From JAFGNV01 sp964612485 (lineage in GTDB: Bacteria; Chloroflexota; Anaerolineae; 4572-78; J111), in assembly GCA_964612485.1 (NCBI GenBank), contig CAZTFF010000025.1:1-64000 (forward strand): a stretch of DNA of 64,000 bases, given 5' to 3'. Positions 6,962-15,901 of this stretch are shown here, one piece after another; position 1 is the stretch's first letter, and the number at the start of each line of letters is the position of its first letter. Position numbers and translations under genes: made by a program. The notes under the pieces were generated by a model that made no database searches, was not told the DNA's origin, and was given only the letters and a program-made list of their open reading frames with translations.

Positions 6962-9900
6962 ATGAACAATTCCTCAACAACAGATGTACCCTGGTCAACT
7001 TTATTGCCGCGATTGGCGCGTTACCTTCCGGCCAACCGCTTCAATGTCTTAAAATCTTTGTCCCAAGAAACCGGAGATGTTGATGATGATCCAACACAGC
7101 GGCATCTTGCCCGCGAACTTCTGGCGGCAGCGCGATCCATGGACCCGCTCTACCGGGTTCTGGTTCACTATATGCCCCGGTACCAACTTCAGGTAGACCC
7201 CACGCCCGGCCAACCTCACGGCGAGTTGCTGGAAGGCACTTTTGTTTTTGCCGATGTCACCGGCTTTACCGCTCTGACTGAACTTCTCTCTAAACAAGGG
7301 CATATCCGGGGGCGGGAAATCATGAACCAGATCATGAACCGGCTCTTCACCAGCATGTTAGAGCCGCTGACGGCCTCCGGGGGCGATCTTTTGATCTTTG
7401 CCGGCGATGCCGTGCTGGCCTATTTCCCCAAGCAAGAACAGGATAATGATGTTTTTCAGGCCACCCGCGCCGCCCTCCGCATGGAGCGCGCCATTGCGCC
7501 GTTTGCCAACTTTGATACTGAATACGGGGCGTGCAGTTTAACCATCAGCGTGGGTGTGGAGCAGGGCGTGGCTTACGCCGGTTTTGTCGGCTCCGCGCAT
7601 CGGATGGAGTTGCTCGTCAGCGGGCCGGCCACCTTTGGCGCAACCGAGGCCGAGGAGCAGGGCGAACCGGGGCAGGTGATTGCCGGCCCGCAGGCGCGCG
7701 CCATCATCAACGGCCATTTTTCTTTGGATGGGGCCATTGTGGTTGACGATTTGGGCGAGGAACTGGGTGATTATGAACTTTCGCCGCCCAAGCGCCGGGC
7801 CGGGAGTTCGGCGGTGTTAGGGTTGGATGTAGCCGAGGTTTTGGCGGCCCTGAATTTCAATTTGCAGCGGGTCGAACGGCTGGCCCCCTTTTTGCCGGAA
7901 GATATGCTGGCCCGCCTGGTCAACAGCACCGACCGGCGCCGGCAATTAGAGGCCGAATTTCGCCCGGTGGCCGTGCAATTTATTTACATTGTTGGCCTGG
8001 AAGAACTGGCCGTAATCCAGGGCGCGGATATAGCCACCCGCGTATTCCAAAAATATTTTATCCAGGCTCAAGAAATTATTAATCATCACCAGGGCGTTAT
8101 CAGCCAGATCGATACCTATGGGCACGGCTTCATCTTGCTCAACACCTTTGGCGCGCCCCGCGCTCACGAAGGCACCCGCCTGTACGCCATGGCCGCGGCT
8201 TTAGAGTTGGGCCGCTTGCTGGACCGGGTTAACGACGAATTTGAACTCGATCCGCCTTTGCAACAAAAAGGGGGTATCACTCACGGCCTTGTTTTTACCG
8301 GAGAAATTGGCGCCACTTATCGCCGCGAGTCGGTGATTGCCGGCCCGGCGGTTAATCGCGCCGCTCGCCTGATGAGCAAGGCTAAATTTGGTCAGATCAT
8401 CCTGGATGCCGATATTTATACCGAAATTTGCCATGCCTTTGTGGGCGAAGCACTCCCCTCGGTAACGCTCAAAGGCATTGAGGGAGACGTGGTCATCATC
8501 AATGTCCGCGAGATGCGGCGCGGCTCTCGATTGCCGGTGCCAGAGCATCCCCTGGCGGGCCGGCAGCAGGAGCAGGCCCAACTGTCCCGCCTCCTGGAAT
8601 TTGAACAAAATCGTGCGTCGCAGCGGGAGCGGGCCTGGCTGGTCAGCGGCGAAACCGGCCTGGGCAAAACTGCGCTGGCGGCCTGCGCGGCCGAACAGGC
8701 GCGGCAGCGAGGCATCAACGTGGAGGTGGGGCGCTGCCAGCCGCACGGCCAACAGATCCCGCTTTTCCCCTGGTTAGACCTGCTGGCCGGCTGGCTTGGC
8801 CTGGATCAGCCAACCAACAGCGCCGACCAACGCGCTCGTTTGGCCGCCGAGTTGGCGGCGCTGGATATGGCCGGTTCAGAGGTTGCCCTGGCCAACTTGT
8901 TGGGGATACCGGTTGATGAAACGTCTCCGCAGGTTGAAAAGCCGGTACCTGCCGATTCAGGCGAACAAAACACTTCCTCTATGTTTGCCGCCTTAAATCA
9001 ACGGGTTAACCAAAAAGAATCTTCATCTGCCGGGGGAGGGCTGGCCGGATTGCTCCAACAGCAACTGGATGATCAACCCGATCAACCCGCCAACAGAACC
9101 GGCTCGATGTGGCAAAAATTGGCGCAGCGCGTGAGCGGCCCGCGAATTATTGTTGATCTGTTGGCCCGGCTGGCGCAGCGCGCGCCCACGCTGCTGGTGA
9201 TTGAGGATATTCACTGGCTGGATGCGGAGTCCTGGCAGGTGCTGGACGCCCTGCCGGAAGCATTGCAAGACACCGCCTCCATTGTTTTGTTGACAGGGCG
9301 CTCGTCCCTGGATAACGAATTCATTTCTTCATTACCCTTACCCCCGCTGGCGGACCGCGAGTTAACCGAGGTTGCCGGGCGCGTGTTGGGCGGGGATTTT
9401 TTGGATGACTCGCTGGCGGATTGGATTTGCAGCCAGGCCGGGGGAAATCCCCTCTACGCTGAAACGTTGTGCCGCGCCTTACAGCAAGCCGATGCTGTGT
9501 TGCTGGATCGGGACACGGGTCAGGTTCGCTGGACCCGGCTGGCGCCCGCCCTGCCGGTCTCTTTACACGAGTTACTGCTCTCCCGGCTGGAAGAATTGCC
9601 CCTGGTTGAACAGGATGTGCTCCGGCGGGCGGCGGTGCTGGGGCTGTTGTTTGCTTACGATGGTTTGGTTGCTTTATGTGCGGGACAGGTTTGTGAGCCT
9701 GAAGTTTCGGCGGCGATGCATCACGCGGTACAGGCATCGTTCATAACTCAGGTTGATGAGACAACCTACCGCTTTAATCACGCCTTGTTTCAGGAAACCC
9801 TTTACGAAACCCTCTCCTTTGCCCGCCGCCAACAGTGGCATACTCAAATTGGTGATTGGCTGGCCGGCCAACAGCCCGCTGCGCCCCTGGAACGGGTGGC

Positions 9901-10558
9901 CTTTCATTACCTGCGGGGCGAGGATAGTACAAAAGGCGCGGAATTCGGCTGCCGGGCCGGCGATAAAGCACGTTACCACGGCGTTTGGGTGGGCGCGCTG
10001 GAATATTACCAGCAGGTGCTGGCCCTGGACACAGTTCCCCCGGCGCTGCGCTGTCGAGCGGCGGAAGGCCGGGCCGATGTGTTGGCCCTGCAAGGCGATT
10101 ATTCCGCCGCTCAGGCTGCGTATGCGGAGGCGGCGGCTTCAGAAAGCGCGCCCGCTTCAGAAAGCGCGCCCGCTTCAGAAAGCGCGCCCGCTTCAGAAAG
10201 CACGTCTGCTTCAGAAAGCACGTCTGCTTCAGAAAGCACGTCTGCTTTGGATAAACAGATTTTGTTACAGGGCGATATGGAACGCCTGGCGGGACATGAA
10301 TTTGTGGCTGAGCTGCGTCCCTGGGCTGCCGGGAGCCGCGCCTGGCTGACCGCGTTGGCTGGCGATATTGAAACTGCGCTGGCTATCGCGCAAGATGCTT
10401 TATCCGGCAGTGAAGATGAAGTGGTTCGAGCTTCTTTACAGCAGTTGGTGCAGGATTTGTCATCAACTTCTCAAAACTTGGGCGATTACTCCGTATGGCT
10501 GGATCAATTTGCCCATTGCGCGCTGCGTGAAAATCAAAAACATCATTTGCAAAATTAG
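6962..10558 (+). CDS. Two-domain class III nucleotidyl cyclase with AAA ATPase and TPR-like tail
   Basis: 1198 residues with the layout of soluble adenylyl cyclase. Cyclase domain 1 (about 90-270) has both metal-binding aspartates, D98 in FADVTGFT and D149 in FAGDAVLAYF, but lacks the Asn-Arg pair. Cyclase domain 2 (about 333-515) lacks both aspartates but has the transition-state pair N465 and R469 in VNRAARLM. Together they could form one composite site as in mammalian C1/C2 pairs. The AAA/STAND region follows: Walker A GETGLGKT (563-570) and Walker B LLVIEDIHWLD (near 744). The C-terminal helical part holds six hexapeptide repeats (ASESAP, ASESTS). Residues that choose ATP over GTP are not clearly conserved, so the product (cAMP or cGMP) is open. 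Confidence 0.85.
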   Translation: MNNSSTTDVPWSTLLPRLARYLPANRFNVLKSLSQETGDVDDDPTQRHLARELLAAARSMDPLYRVLVHYMPRYQLQVDPTPGQPHGELLEGTFVFADVTGFTALTELLSKQGHIRGREIMNQIMNRLFTSMLEPLTASGGDLLIFAGDAVLAYFPKQEQDNDVFQATRAALRMERAIAPFANFDTEYGACSLTISVGVEQGVAYAGFVGSAHRMELLVSGPATFGATEAEEQGEPGQVIAGPQARAIINGHFSLDGAIVVDDLGEELGDYELSPPKRRAGSSAVLGLDVAEVLAALNFNLQRVERLAPFLPEDMLARLVNSTDRRRQLEAEFRPVAVQFIYIVGLEELAVIQGADIATRVFQKYFIQAQEIINHHQGVISQIDTYGHGFILLNTFGAPRAHEGTRLYAMAAALELGRLLDRVNDEFELDPPLQQKGGITHGLVFTGEIGATYRRESVIAGPAVNRAARLMSKAKFGQIILDADIYTEICHAFVGEALPSVTLKGIEGDVVIINVREMRRGSRLPVPEHPLAGRQQEQAQLSRLLEFEQNRASQRERAWLVSGETGLGKTALAACAAEQARQRGINVEVGRCQPHGQQIPLFPWLDLLAGWLGLDQPTNSADQRARLAAELAALDMAGSEVALANLLGIPVDETSPQVEKPVPADSGEQNTSSMFAALNQRVNQKESSSAGGGLAGLLQQQLDDQPDQPANRTGSMWQKLAQRVSGPRIIVDLLARLAQRAPTLLVIEDIHWLDAESWQVLDALPEALQDTASIVLLTGRSSLDNEFISSLPLPPLADRELTEVAGRVLGGDFLDDSLADWICSQAGGNPLYAETLCRALQQADAVLLDRDTGQVRWTRLAPALPVSLHELLLSRLEELPLVEQDVLRRAAVLGLLFAYDGLVALCAGQVCEPEVSAAMHHAVQASFITQVDETTYRFNHALFQETLYETLSFARRQQWHTQIGDWLAGQQPAAPLERVAFHYLRGEDSTKGAEFGCRAGDKARYHGVWVGALEYYQQVLALDTVPPALRCRAAEGRADVLALQGDYSAAQAAYAEAAASESAPASESAPASESAPASESTSASESTSASESTSALDKQILLQGDMERLAGHEFVAELRPWAAGSRAWLTALAGDIETALAIAQDALSGSEDEVVRASLQQLVQDLSSTSQNLGDYSVWLDQFAHCALRENQKHHLQN
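10136..10243 (+). repeat. Six 18-bp coding repeats in the cyclase gene
   Basis: Three copies of gcttcagaaagcgcgccc (10136-10189) are followed by three of gcttcagaaagcacgtct (10190-10243). They encode ASESAP and ASESTS hexapeptides in frame, so copy number can change without a frameshift. Confidence 0.95.
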
Positions 10559-10614
10559 AAAACTTCAAGTAGGCTAATAAATATTGTCACACCTCAATGA
10601 TTAAGGAGACTTCC

Positions 10615-11394
10615 GTGTCAAAAATAGTATCGATTCACTCATTTCGTGGCGGGACAGGCAAATCCAATACCACAGCCAACATCGCCACCCAGGTCGCTTT
10701 ACAAGGAAATCGGGTGGCAATTGTTGATACCGACATCCAGTCGCCGGGCATTCACGTGCTCTTTGGGATGGAAGAAGACGATGTTGGCCTGTCGCTGAAC
10801 GATTATTTGTGGGGTAACTGCGCCATACACGAGGCCGTTTATGATGTAGGCGCCCGGCTCAAAATGAGCGATAATTCCGTAGGGTTGCCGCAGGGGCAAC
10901 TTTTTTTAATTCCTTCCTCCATCAAACCCAATGAAATTGCCAAGGTTTTGCGAGAAGGTTACGACGTGGGAATGTTGAGCGACGGATTTCAGGATGCGAT
11001 TGAAGAACTTGATCTGGATTACTTTTTTATCGATACCCACCCCGGCCTGAACGAAGAAACCCTGCTCTCGATTGCCATCTCTGATGTACTGCTGCTGATC
11101 ATGCGGCCCGACCGCCAGGACTTCCAGGGGACAGCCGTCACTGTCGATGTCTCCCGCAAGTTGGATATTCCCACCCTGTTTTTGATTGTAAATAAAGCCC
11201 TGCCCGATTATGATTTTGACAGCCTGGCCCAACAAATTCAGGAAACGTACAGCACGCCAGTAGCCGGGGTCTTGCCGCTTTCCACCGAAGTGGCCCGGTT
11301 GTCCAGCTCAGATGTCTTCTCCTTACGGTTCCCGGATGCTGATTGGTCGCAAACTATCATAAAAATTGCTGCTACGGTGATGGCGGCTGATTAA
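10615..11394 (+). CDS. ParA/MinD-like P-loop ATPase
   Basis: 259 residues. The N-terminus carries a deviant Walker A, HSFRGGTGKSN, where Arg replaces the usual signature Lys of KGGxGK; IVDTDIQSPG and FFIDTHPG match the A' and B regions of MinD/ParA ATPases. Such ATPases position proteins or DNA, or act as regulatory switches. I start at GTG 10615, with AAGGAG spaced 7 nt upstream; an ATG at 10597 lies before that site. There is no ParB gene, so plasmid or chromosome segregation is not indicated. It is followed by a small zinc protein and a winged-helix protein. The last codons lie within an 18-bp tandem repeat. Confidence 0.88.
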   Translation: MSKIVSIHSFRGGTGKSNTTANIATQVALQGNRVAIVDTDIQSPGIHVLFGMEEDDVGLSLNDYLWGNCAIHEAVYDVGARLKMSDNSVGLPQGQLFLIPSSIKPNEIAKVLREGYDVGMLSDGFQDAIEELDLDYFFIDTHPGLNEETLLSIAISDVLLLIMRPDRQDFQGTAVTVDVSRKLDIPTLFLIVNKALPDYDFDSLAQQIQETYSTPVAGVLPLSTEVARLSSSDVFSLRFPDADWSQTIIKIAATVMAAD

Positions 11395-11454
11395 CCATCA
11401 GCGGCTGATTAATCATCAGTGGCTGATTAACCATCAGCGGCAGACTAACTATCG
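11383..11454. repeat. 18-bp tandem repeat across a stop codon
   Basis: Four units (11383-11400, 11401-11418, 11419-11436, and a degenerate 11437-11454) of gcggctgattaaccatca. The ATPase gene ends inside unit 1 (GCG GCT GAT TAA), and since 18 is a multiple of three each later unit repeats the stop in frame. Confidence 0.9.
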
Positions 11455-11477
11455 ATTGTCGAAAAAAATTGAAATTA

Positions 11478-11520
11478 AGTGAGAAGTGGCGAAGAGACTC
11501 ATCCCTCATCACTTCTCACT
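11478..11520. repeat. Inverted repeat AGTGAGAAGTG
   Basis: AGTGAGAAGTG (11478-11488) is repeated inverted at 11510-11520 around a 21-nt loop, between the ATPase and the zinc protein. There is no T-tract, so it may be a dispersed palindrome and not a terminator. Confidence 0.5.
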
Positions 11521-11575
11521 CGTCACTTAATCATTAGCGGGCGTCTCCCTTTGAACGTCCACCTGGATAATCTCT

Positions 11576-11788
11576 ATGCTTTGTCATAAATGCGAAAAGC
11601 CGGCCCGGGGTGTCTGCAAATTTTGTGGTCGCGGCGTGTGCGAGGATCATTTCAGCAAGATGCCCATCATCTTATCGGTTTATGTTGGCGAAAATCAGAC
11701 GCCAAAAACAATCGTTGTATCGGATGTGCTCTGGTGTGGCACGTGCAAACCGCAGCCGGAGCCTATACCTATGCCGGAGATTTACTGA
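11576..11788 (+). CDS. Small zinc-binding protein (B-box/zinc-ribbon-like)
   Basis: 70 residues with three CxxC pairs and a nearby His: CHKC (3-6), CKFC (14-17), CEDH (22-25) and a late CGTC. This spacing resembles small treble-clef or B-box-like zinc fingers. The function is unknown; binding to a protein or nucleic acid is plausible. Its stop overlaps the start of the next gene by one base (TGATG), so the two are translationally coupled and probably work together. Confidence 0.7.
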   Translation: MLCHKCEKPARGVCKFCGRGVCEDHFSKMPIILSVYVGENQTPKTIVVSDVLWCGTCKPQPEPIPMPEIY

Positions 11789-12132
11789 TGGGCAGTCTTT
11801 TTGATCGGTTGCAGGATGAAATTGATTCCCGGGAACATCAACCGGGAATCTCGCCGGCTGATTTGCTCGATATGCCCCCCTCGTTGGCCTCGGTGGTTAA
11901 ACAGATCGTTCGCAAAAACGGGATGAAATTGAGCGAGGTGGCGGAGTTGCTGGAAGAAACCCCAGAGTCGGCCCAAAAAATGCTGGACGACCTGGTAGAA
12001 AAAGGTTACGTGCGCCGGGTGGAAGTAAAAGATCAAATCTGGTACAAGGCCCACTTTGGCCGCCGCCGCAGCCGGCTCTCGTCAGATTTTTGGTCGGCCC
12101 TGGATGAGGCGGTAGAGACTGACGATGAATAA
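11788..12132 (+). CDS. Winged-helix DNA-binding-like protein
   Basis: 114 residues. The segment from about residue 35 to 90 (PSLASVVKQIVRKNGMKLSE, then a helix ending in DDLVEKGYVRRVEV) is a winged-helix of the type where a recognition helix is followed by a beta wing. The N-terminal 30 residues and the acidic tail (DEAVETDDE) are not recognisable. ATG 11788 overlaps the stop of the zinc protein. A transcriptional role within this cluster is plausible, but no operator could be assigned. Confidence 0.7.
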   Translation: MGSLFDRLQDEIDSREHQPGISPADLLDMPPSLASVVKQIVRKNGMKLSEVAELLEETPESAQKMLDDLVEKGYVRRVEVKDQIWYKAHFGRRRSRLSSDFWSALDEAVETDDE

Positions 12133-12247
12133 ACATCTTTACCGAAGAAGGCCGTAGCCATTGTGCCTGCGGCCCTGTTGTTTGGTCCGGTTGCTGCAAA
12201 CTTCGTATCCTTACAACACGACTGAAACTGTTATTTGAAAATATGAT

Positions 12248-15200
12248 ATGAAGCGAATTCTGCAACGAAGCGCGCACTTGCTGGATAGATTGTTCAATAT
12301 TCGGGCAGCCGAACGGCCACGGGTCACGCTGCTCTTCATTATGATCGCATTGACCAGCGCCGCCTACGTGTGGGGCTCTACCCTTGCCTATGCCACGTTT
12401 CTGCAACAGGTCGGCCTGAGCGCCTTACCCTGGGTCATTGTGTGGGCCGCGGCGCTTTCTATTTTAGCCAACGCCGTTTACAGCGCCTTTGCCGACCGAA
12501 TTTCCAATGAGAGATTGTTGATCGCCATTTACGGCCTGGGAGCCGCCGGTATTGGATTGGGCCTGCTGCTGTTGTGGCTTCAGTTTTCATGGTTTGCCTT
12601 TCCGCTGCTTTATTTATTGTCTCAAGCCTGGCTGGCCGTGCTCAACCCCCATTTTATCACCTACGCCAACAGCTTTTACGATACCCAATCGGCCAAACGG
12701 GTTTTGCCCGTTATTACCGCCGGCGCGCGGGCCGGCGCAATTGTAGCCGGGGTGAGCATGTCGGTCTTGACCGCCTATTTATCATCCGGCTTGATCGTGG
12801 TGGGCTGGTTATTGATCTACCTGCTTGTCATCGCGCTCATTATCGCCGCGCCCTTTCTCCTGAAAGAGCGCAAATTCGGTACCGGCGCGTTGACAATCAT
12901 CCCTCCCGCCGGCACTGCCCGGCAGCAAATCCCCTATCTTGACAACGTGCGCGAGGGATTTCGGTACACTTTGCAATCCAGTTTTCTGCGCTGGATGGCC
13001 GCCGGCATTCTTCTTTTGATGATTTTGATGAGCGTGATCGAGTATCGCTCCAACGACTTGTTGTTGCAGATTTACGGCTCGCCCGAAGCGCTGGCCAATT
13101 TCCTGGCCATGCTGGTGGGGGTGGGCAATGTGTTTGTGCTGCCCATGCTGTTACTGGGCATCAGCCGTTTGATCTCAAAGATAGGGCTGGGCAATGCCAA
13201 ACTCGTTTTCCCCGCCGGTAATTTGTTGATTTGCGGCGGTCTCATTTTTACCCCCGGCCTGATCACGGCCTCGCTGGCCTATCTCGACCGTACTTCTTTT
13301 CGGATGGCCTTTCAAGCGCCCATTGACAACCTGCTCTACAATGCCGTGCCCCTGCGGGTCAAGGCGCGCGCCCGGGCTTTTGTCGAAGGGCTGGTCTCGC
13401 CGGGCGGGCTGTTGTTGGGCGGGTTGCTGCTGTTTTTGCCCTTTTTATCGCTGGAATGGTTTATTTCAACGTTGATTGCGGTGTTGGTCGTTGGCTATGC
13501 AGTGAGCGCCTGGTTTACGCGCCGCCAGTACAGCCGGGCGCTGGTTGATATGCTGGAGCAGGAAGATTTCTCAACGCTTTTGTTTCAAGACTCGGTGGAT
13601 TTGACCGTCACCGACCCGGCCGTATTGAACCGCCTCCGCGAAAAATTGGCGCAGAATACCGGCCCCGAATTTACAATTTTTATGGCCCAATTGATCGCCC
13701 AGGTCGGCGGCGAGCAGGCTACGACTATTCTGAGCGACGTTGTCCGCCGGACTGACAATGGGCGGGTGCGGGCCTCTATTCTTGATATTCTCACGGCGGC
13801 TCACGCGCAGGGGGAGACCGCGCGCCAGCTTTACACCACCGCGCTATCCGACCCCGACGGCCAGGTCCGCCTCTCCGCGGTGGCGGGGCTGGAGCAACTG
13901 GCCGGGCCGTCCAACCAACAGTTTACCGATCAGATACTGCCCATGGTTCACGACCCGGATGTTCACGTCCGGGCCGGCATTCTTTCTACGCTGGCGCGTG
14001 CCGGAGATTTTTACCGGCTGCCCGCCGCTGAAAAGGCGCTGAATGAATTGCTGGCCAATCCCGAACCCTACCAGCGGGCCTATGGCGTCCAACTACTGGG
14101 CGAAATTCGCACCCCCCGTTCGATTCGAGAACTGCCGATCTATCTGGATGATCCCGCCGATGAAGTTCGTTTGGAAGCGATTAATGCCGTAGATACCCTG
14201 TCGCGCGAGGTTTTGCCGCGTCTGCAAGCCAAAAATCAAAACCTGATCCTGTTGGTCATCAAAAAGATCACGCCTTTGCTGCAAGACCCCATCGAGCGGG
14301 CGCGCGAGGCAGCCGTTGAAGTTTTGGGCCGTCTTGGCACTCAGGATATTTATCCCGATCTGGCCGGCGCATTGGCCGATCCCAGCCCGCAGGTACGGGC
14401 CGTGGCCGCGGAGATTTTGACCCAAATTGGTAAAGCCGTGATCCCTACCGTGCATCCCCGGCTCGATTCGCCGGACCCCCAAATTCGGAAAATGGCGGCG
14501 GTTGTGTTGAGCCGGATCAATGAGCACGAGTTTGGCCCCCTGGTGAAAACGCAAATTACCGGCAATCTGGTAGCCATTTATCAAAATTACAGCCATCTGA
14601 AGGCCCTGAGCACTTGCCACAAAGGTCCCGGCCTAATCGTGCTGCAAGCCGCGCTGCGCGATCAGAACCAACAATTTATTGATGAGATTTTTTTTCTGCT
14701 CACGGCCTTTCACGACGCTCACGCCATTGAAACTATCACCGACTCGCTAAAAAGCGAAACAGCCCACGTTCGGGCTAACGCCATAGAAGCCCTCGAATCG
14801 CTTACCAGCCCCGAAACAGCTCGCTTGATCGCCCCCCTGTTTGAACCGGACCTGCCCCCGGCTCGACTGCTGGCGGTGGGCCGGGAAGTCTGGGAGATGA
14901 CCGACCCCCAACCGGCGGCCACACTCAAACAACTGGTCAAATCCGAGGTGCCGTGGCTGCGGGCCATCACCGTTTATGCCCTGGGCGAACTGGGTGCGAA
15001 TGGCCAACCTTCGCCACGGGCTGAACCTCAACCGGATGCCGGCCAAAAGACGCCCAAACGCCGCCGGCGCGGCCCGGCCAAATTGCTCGATGTGCTGGAC
15101 GAAGTGGGTAAGCCGGAGGCAGATCAGGAAGACGCTCCAAAATCGCGCCGCCGCCGTCCGGTAGACGTGCTGGGCATGCTGGCGGGCGACAGCGACTCTC

Positions 15201-15901
15201 AAAGCGATGAACCGGCAACCGCCGGCCAGCCCGCCGCCCCCGAAAGTTCCGCCGAAACCGTCCTCCCCCGCGCCGAGATTGAAACAATTGTGATGCAGGC
15301 GTTGGATGATCCGGCGGATACCGTGCAGGATGCGGCCCGCATCGCCCGGAAAATGCTTGAGGGCCGCTACAATCTGGAAGCGCCCCCCCAGGAGGAAATT
15401 ATGCTCTCTGTGATCGAAAAGATTATCTTCCTCAAAGAAGTCCATTTTTTTGAACGGATGACCATCAACCAACTGGAAGTTCTGGCCAACGTAGCTGAGG
15501 AAAAACTGTTTGAAGAAGATGTTCGTATTTTCGATGAAGGCGATCCCGGCGGAGTATTGTACGTGGTGGTCAACGGCAAGGTTGCTATCGAACGTGAAGG
15601 CGCGCGTAAAGGCTCAACTATCCGCCTGGCTACCTACGGCCCCCACTCCTACTTTGGCGAAGTCACTCTGTTTGACGGCAGCCCTCGCTCGGCCTCGGCG
15701 ATTGCGGTTCAGGATACGCTCACCCTGAGCCTGCGCCGCGAACCGCTGATTGCGCTGGCCCGCCAGTATCCCGATCTGTCCCTGGAATTGATCCACGTGC
15801 TCAGCCTGCGCCTGCGCGAGGCCAGCGATCAAATCAGTAAATTAACCCGCACCCGTCCCCGCGAGATTCATAAACTGTTCGATAAATTTGATGATGATTA
15901 A
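12248..15901 (+). CDS. MFS/nucleotide-transporter-like membrane protein with HEAT repeats and cNMP-binding domain
   Basis: 1217 residues. Residues 1-430 hold about twelve membrane helices of MFS or Npt/Tlc ADP-ATP-carrier type. Residues 440-960 are HEAT-like helical repeats (many DPxxxVRxxA units). A charged linker follows with two related basic patches (KRRRRGPAKLLDVLDE and SRRRRPVDVLGMLAG, about 1000-1095). The C-terminus (1085-1217) is a cyclic-nucleotide-binding domain whose phosphate-binding cassette FGEVTLFDGSPRSASA keeps Gly-Glu and Arg, so it should bind cAMP or cGMP. The natural reading is a transporter gated or assembled by a cyclic nucleotide. Its stop overlaps the NRPS start by one base (TAATG), which couples their translation. 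The substrate is unknown; export of the NRPS product is inference. Confidence 0.85.
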   Translation: MKRILQRSAHLLDRLFNIRAAERPRVTLLFIMIALTSAAYVWGSTLAYATFLQQVGLSALPWVIVWAAALSILANAVYSAFADRISNERLLIAIYGLGAAGIGLGLLLLWLQFSWFAFPLLYLLSQAWLAVLNPHFITYANSFYDTQSAKRVLPVITAGARAGAIVAGVSMSVLTAYLSSGLIVVGWLLIYLLVIALIIAAPFLLKERKFGTGALTIIPPAGTARQQIPYLDNVREGFRYTLQSSFLRWMAAGILLLMILMSVIEYRSNDLLLQIYGSPEALANFLAMLVGVGNVFVLPMLLLGISRLISKIGLGNAKLVFPAGNLLICGGLIFTPGLITASLAYLDRTSFRMAFQAPIDNLLYNAVPLRVKARARAFVEGLVSPGGLLLGGLLLFLPFLSLEWFISTLIAVLVVGYAVSAWFTRRQYSRALVDMLEQEDFSTLLFQDSVDLTVTDPAVLNRLREKLAQNTGPEFTIFMAQLIAQVGGEQATTILSDVVRRTDNGRVRASILDILTAAHAQGETARQLYTTALSDPDGQVRLSAVAGLEQLAGPSNQQFTDQILPMVHDPDVHVRAGILSTLARAGDFYRLPAAEKALNELLANPEPYQRAYGVQLLGEIRTPRSIRELPIYLDDPADEVRLEAINAVDTLSREVLPRLQAKNQNLILLVIKKITPLLQDPIERAREAAVEVLGRLGTQDIYPDLAGALADPSPQVRAVAAEILTQIGKAVIPTVHPRLDSPDPQIRKMAAVVLSRINEHEFGPLVKTQITGNLVAIYQNYSHLKALSTCHKGPGLIVLQAALRDQNQQFIDEIFFLLTAFHDAHAIETITDSLKSETAHVRANAIEALESLTSPETARLIAPLFEPDLPPARLLAVGREVWEMTDPQPAATLKQLVKSEVPWLRAITVYALGELGANGQPSPRAEPQPDAGQKTPKRRRRGPAKLLDVLDEVGKPEADQEDAPKSRRRRPVDVLGMLAGDSDSQSDEPATAGQPAAPESSAETVLPRAEIETIVMQALDDPADTVQDAARIARKMLEGRYNLEAPPQEEIMLSVIEKIIFLKEVHFFERMTINQLEVLANVAEEKLFEEDVRIFDEGDPGGVLYVVVNGKVAIEREGARKGSTIRLATYGPHSYFGEVTLFDGSPRSASAIAVQDTLTLSLRREPLIALARQYPDLSLELIHVLSLRLREASDQISKLTRTRPREIHKLFDKFDDD

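Noticed and set aside
10615..11394. A plasmid partition system
   Set aside because: There is no ParB or centromere-like repeat, and the surroundings are chromosomal housekeeping genes.
11590..12132. A 180-codon extension of the winged-helix gene
   Set aside because: The extra 5' part overlaps the zinc protein in another frame; ATG 11788 with the TGATG overlap explains both genes.
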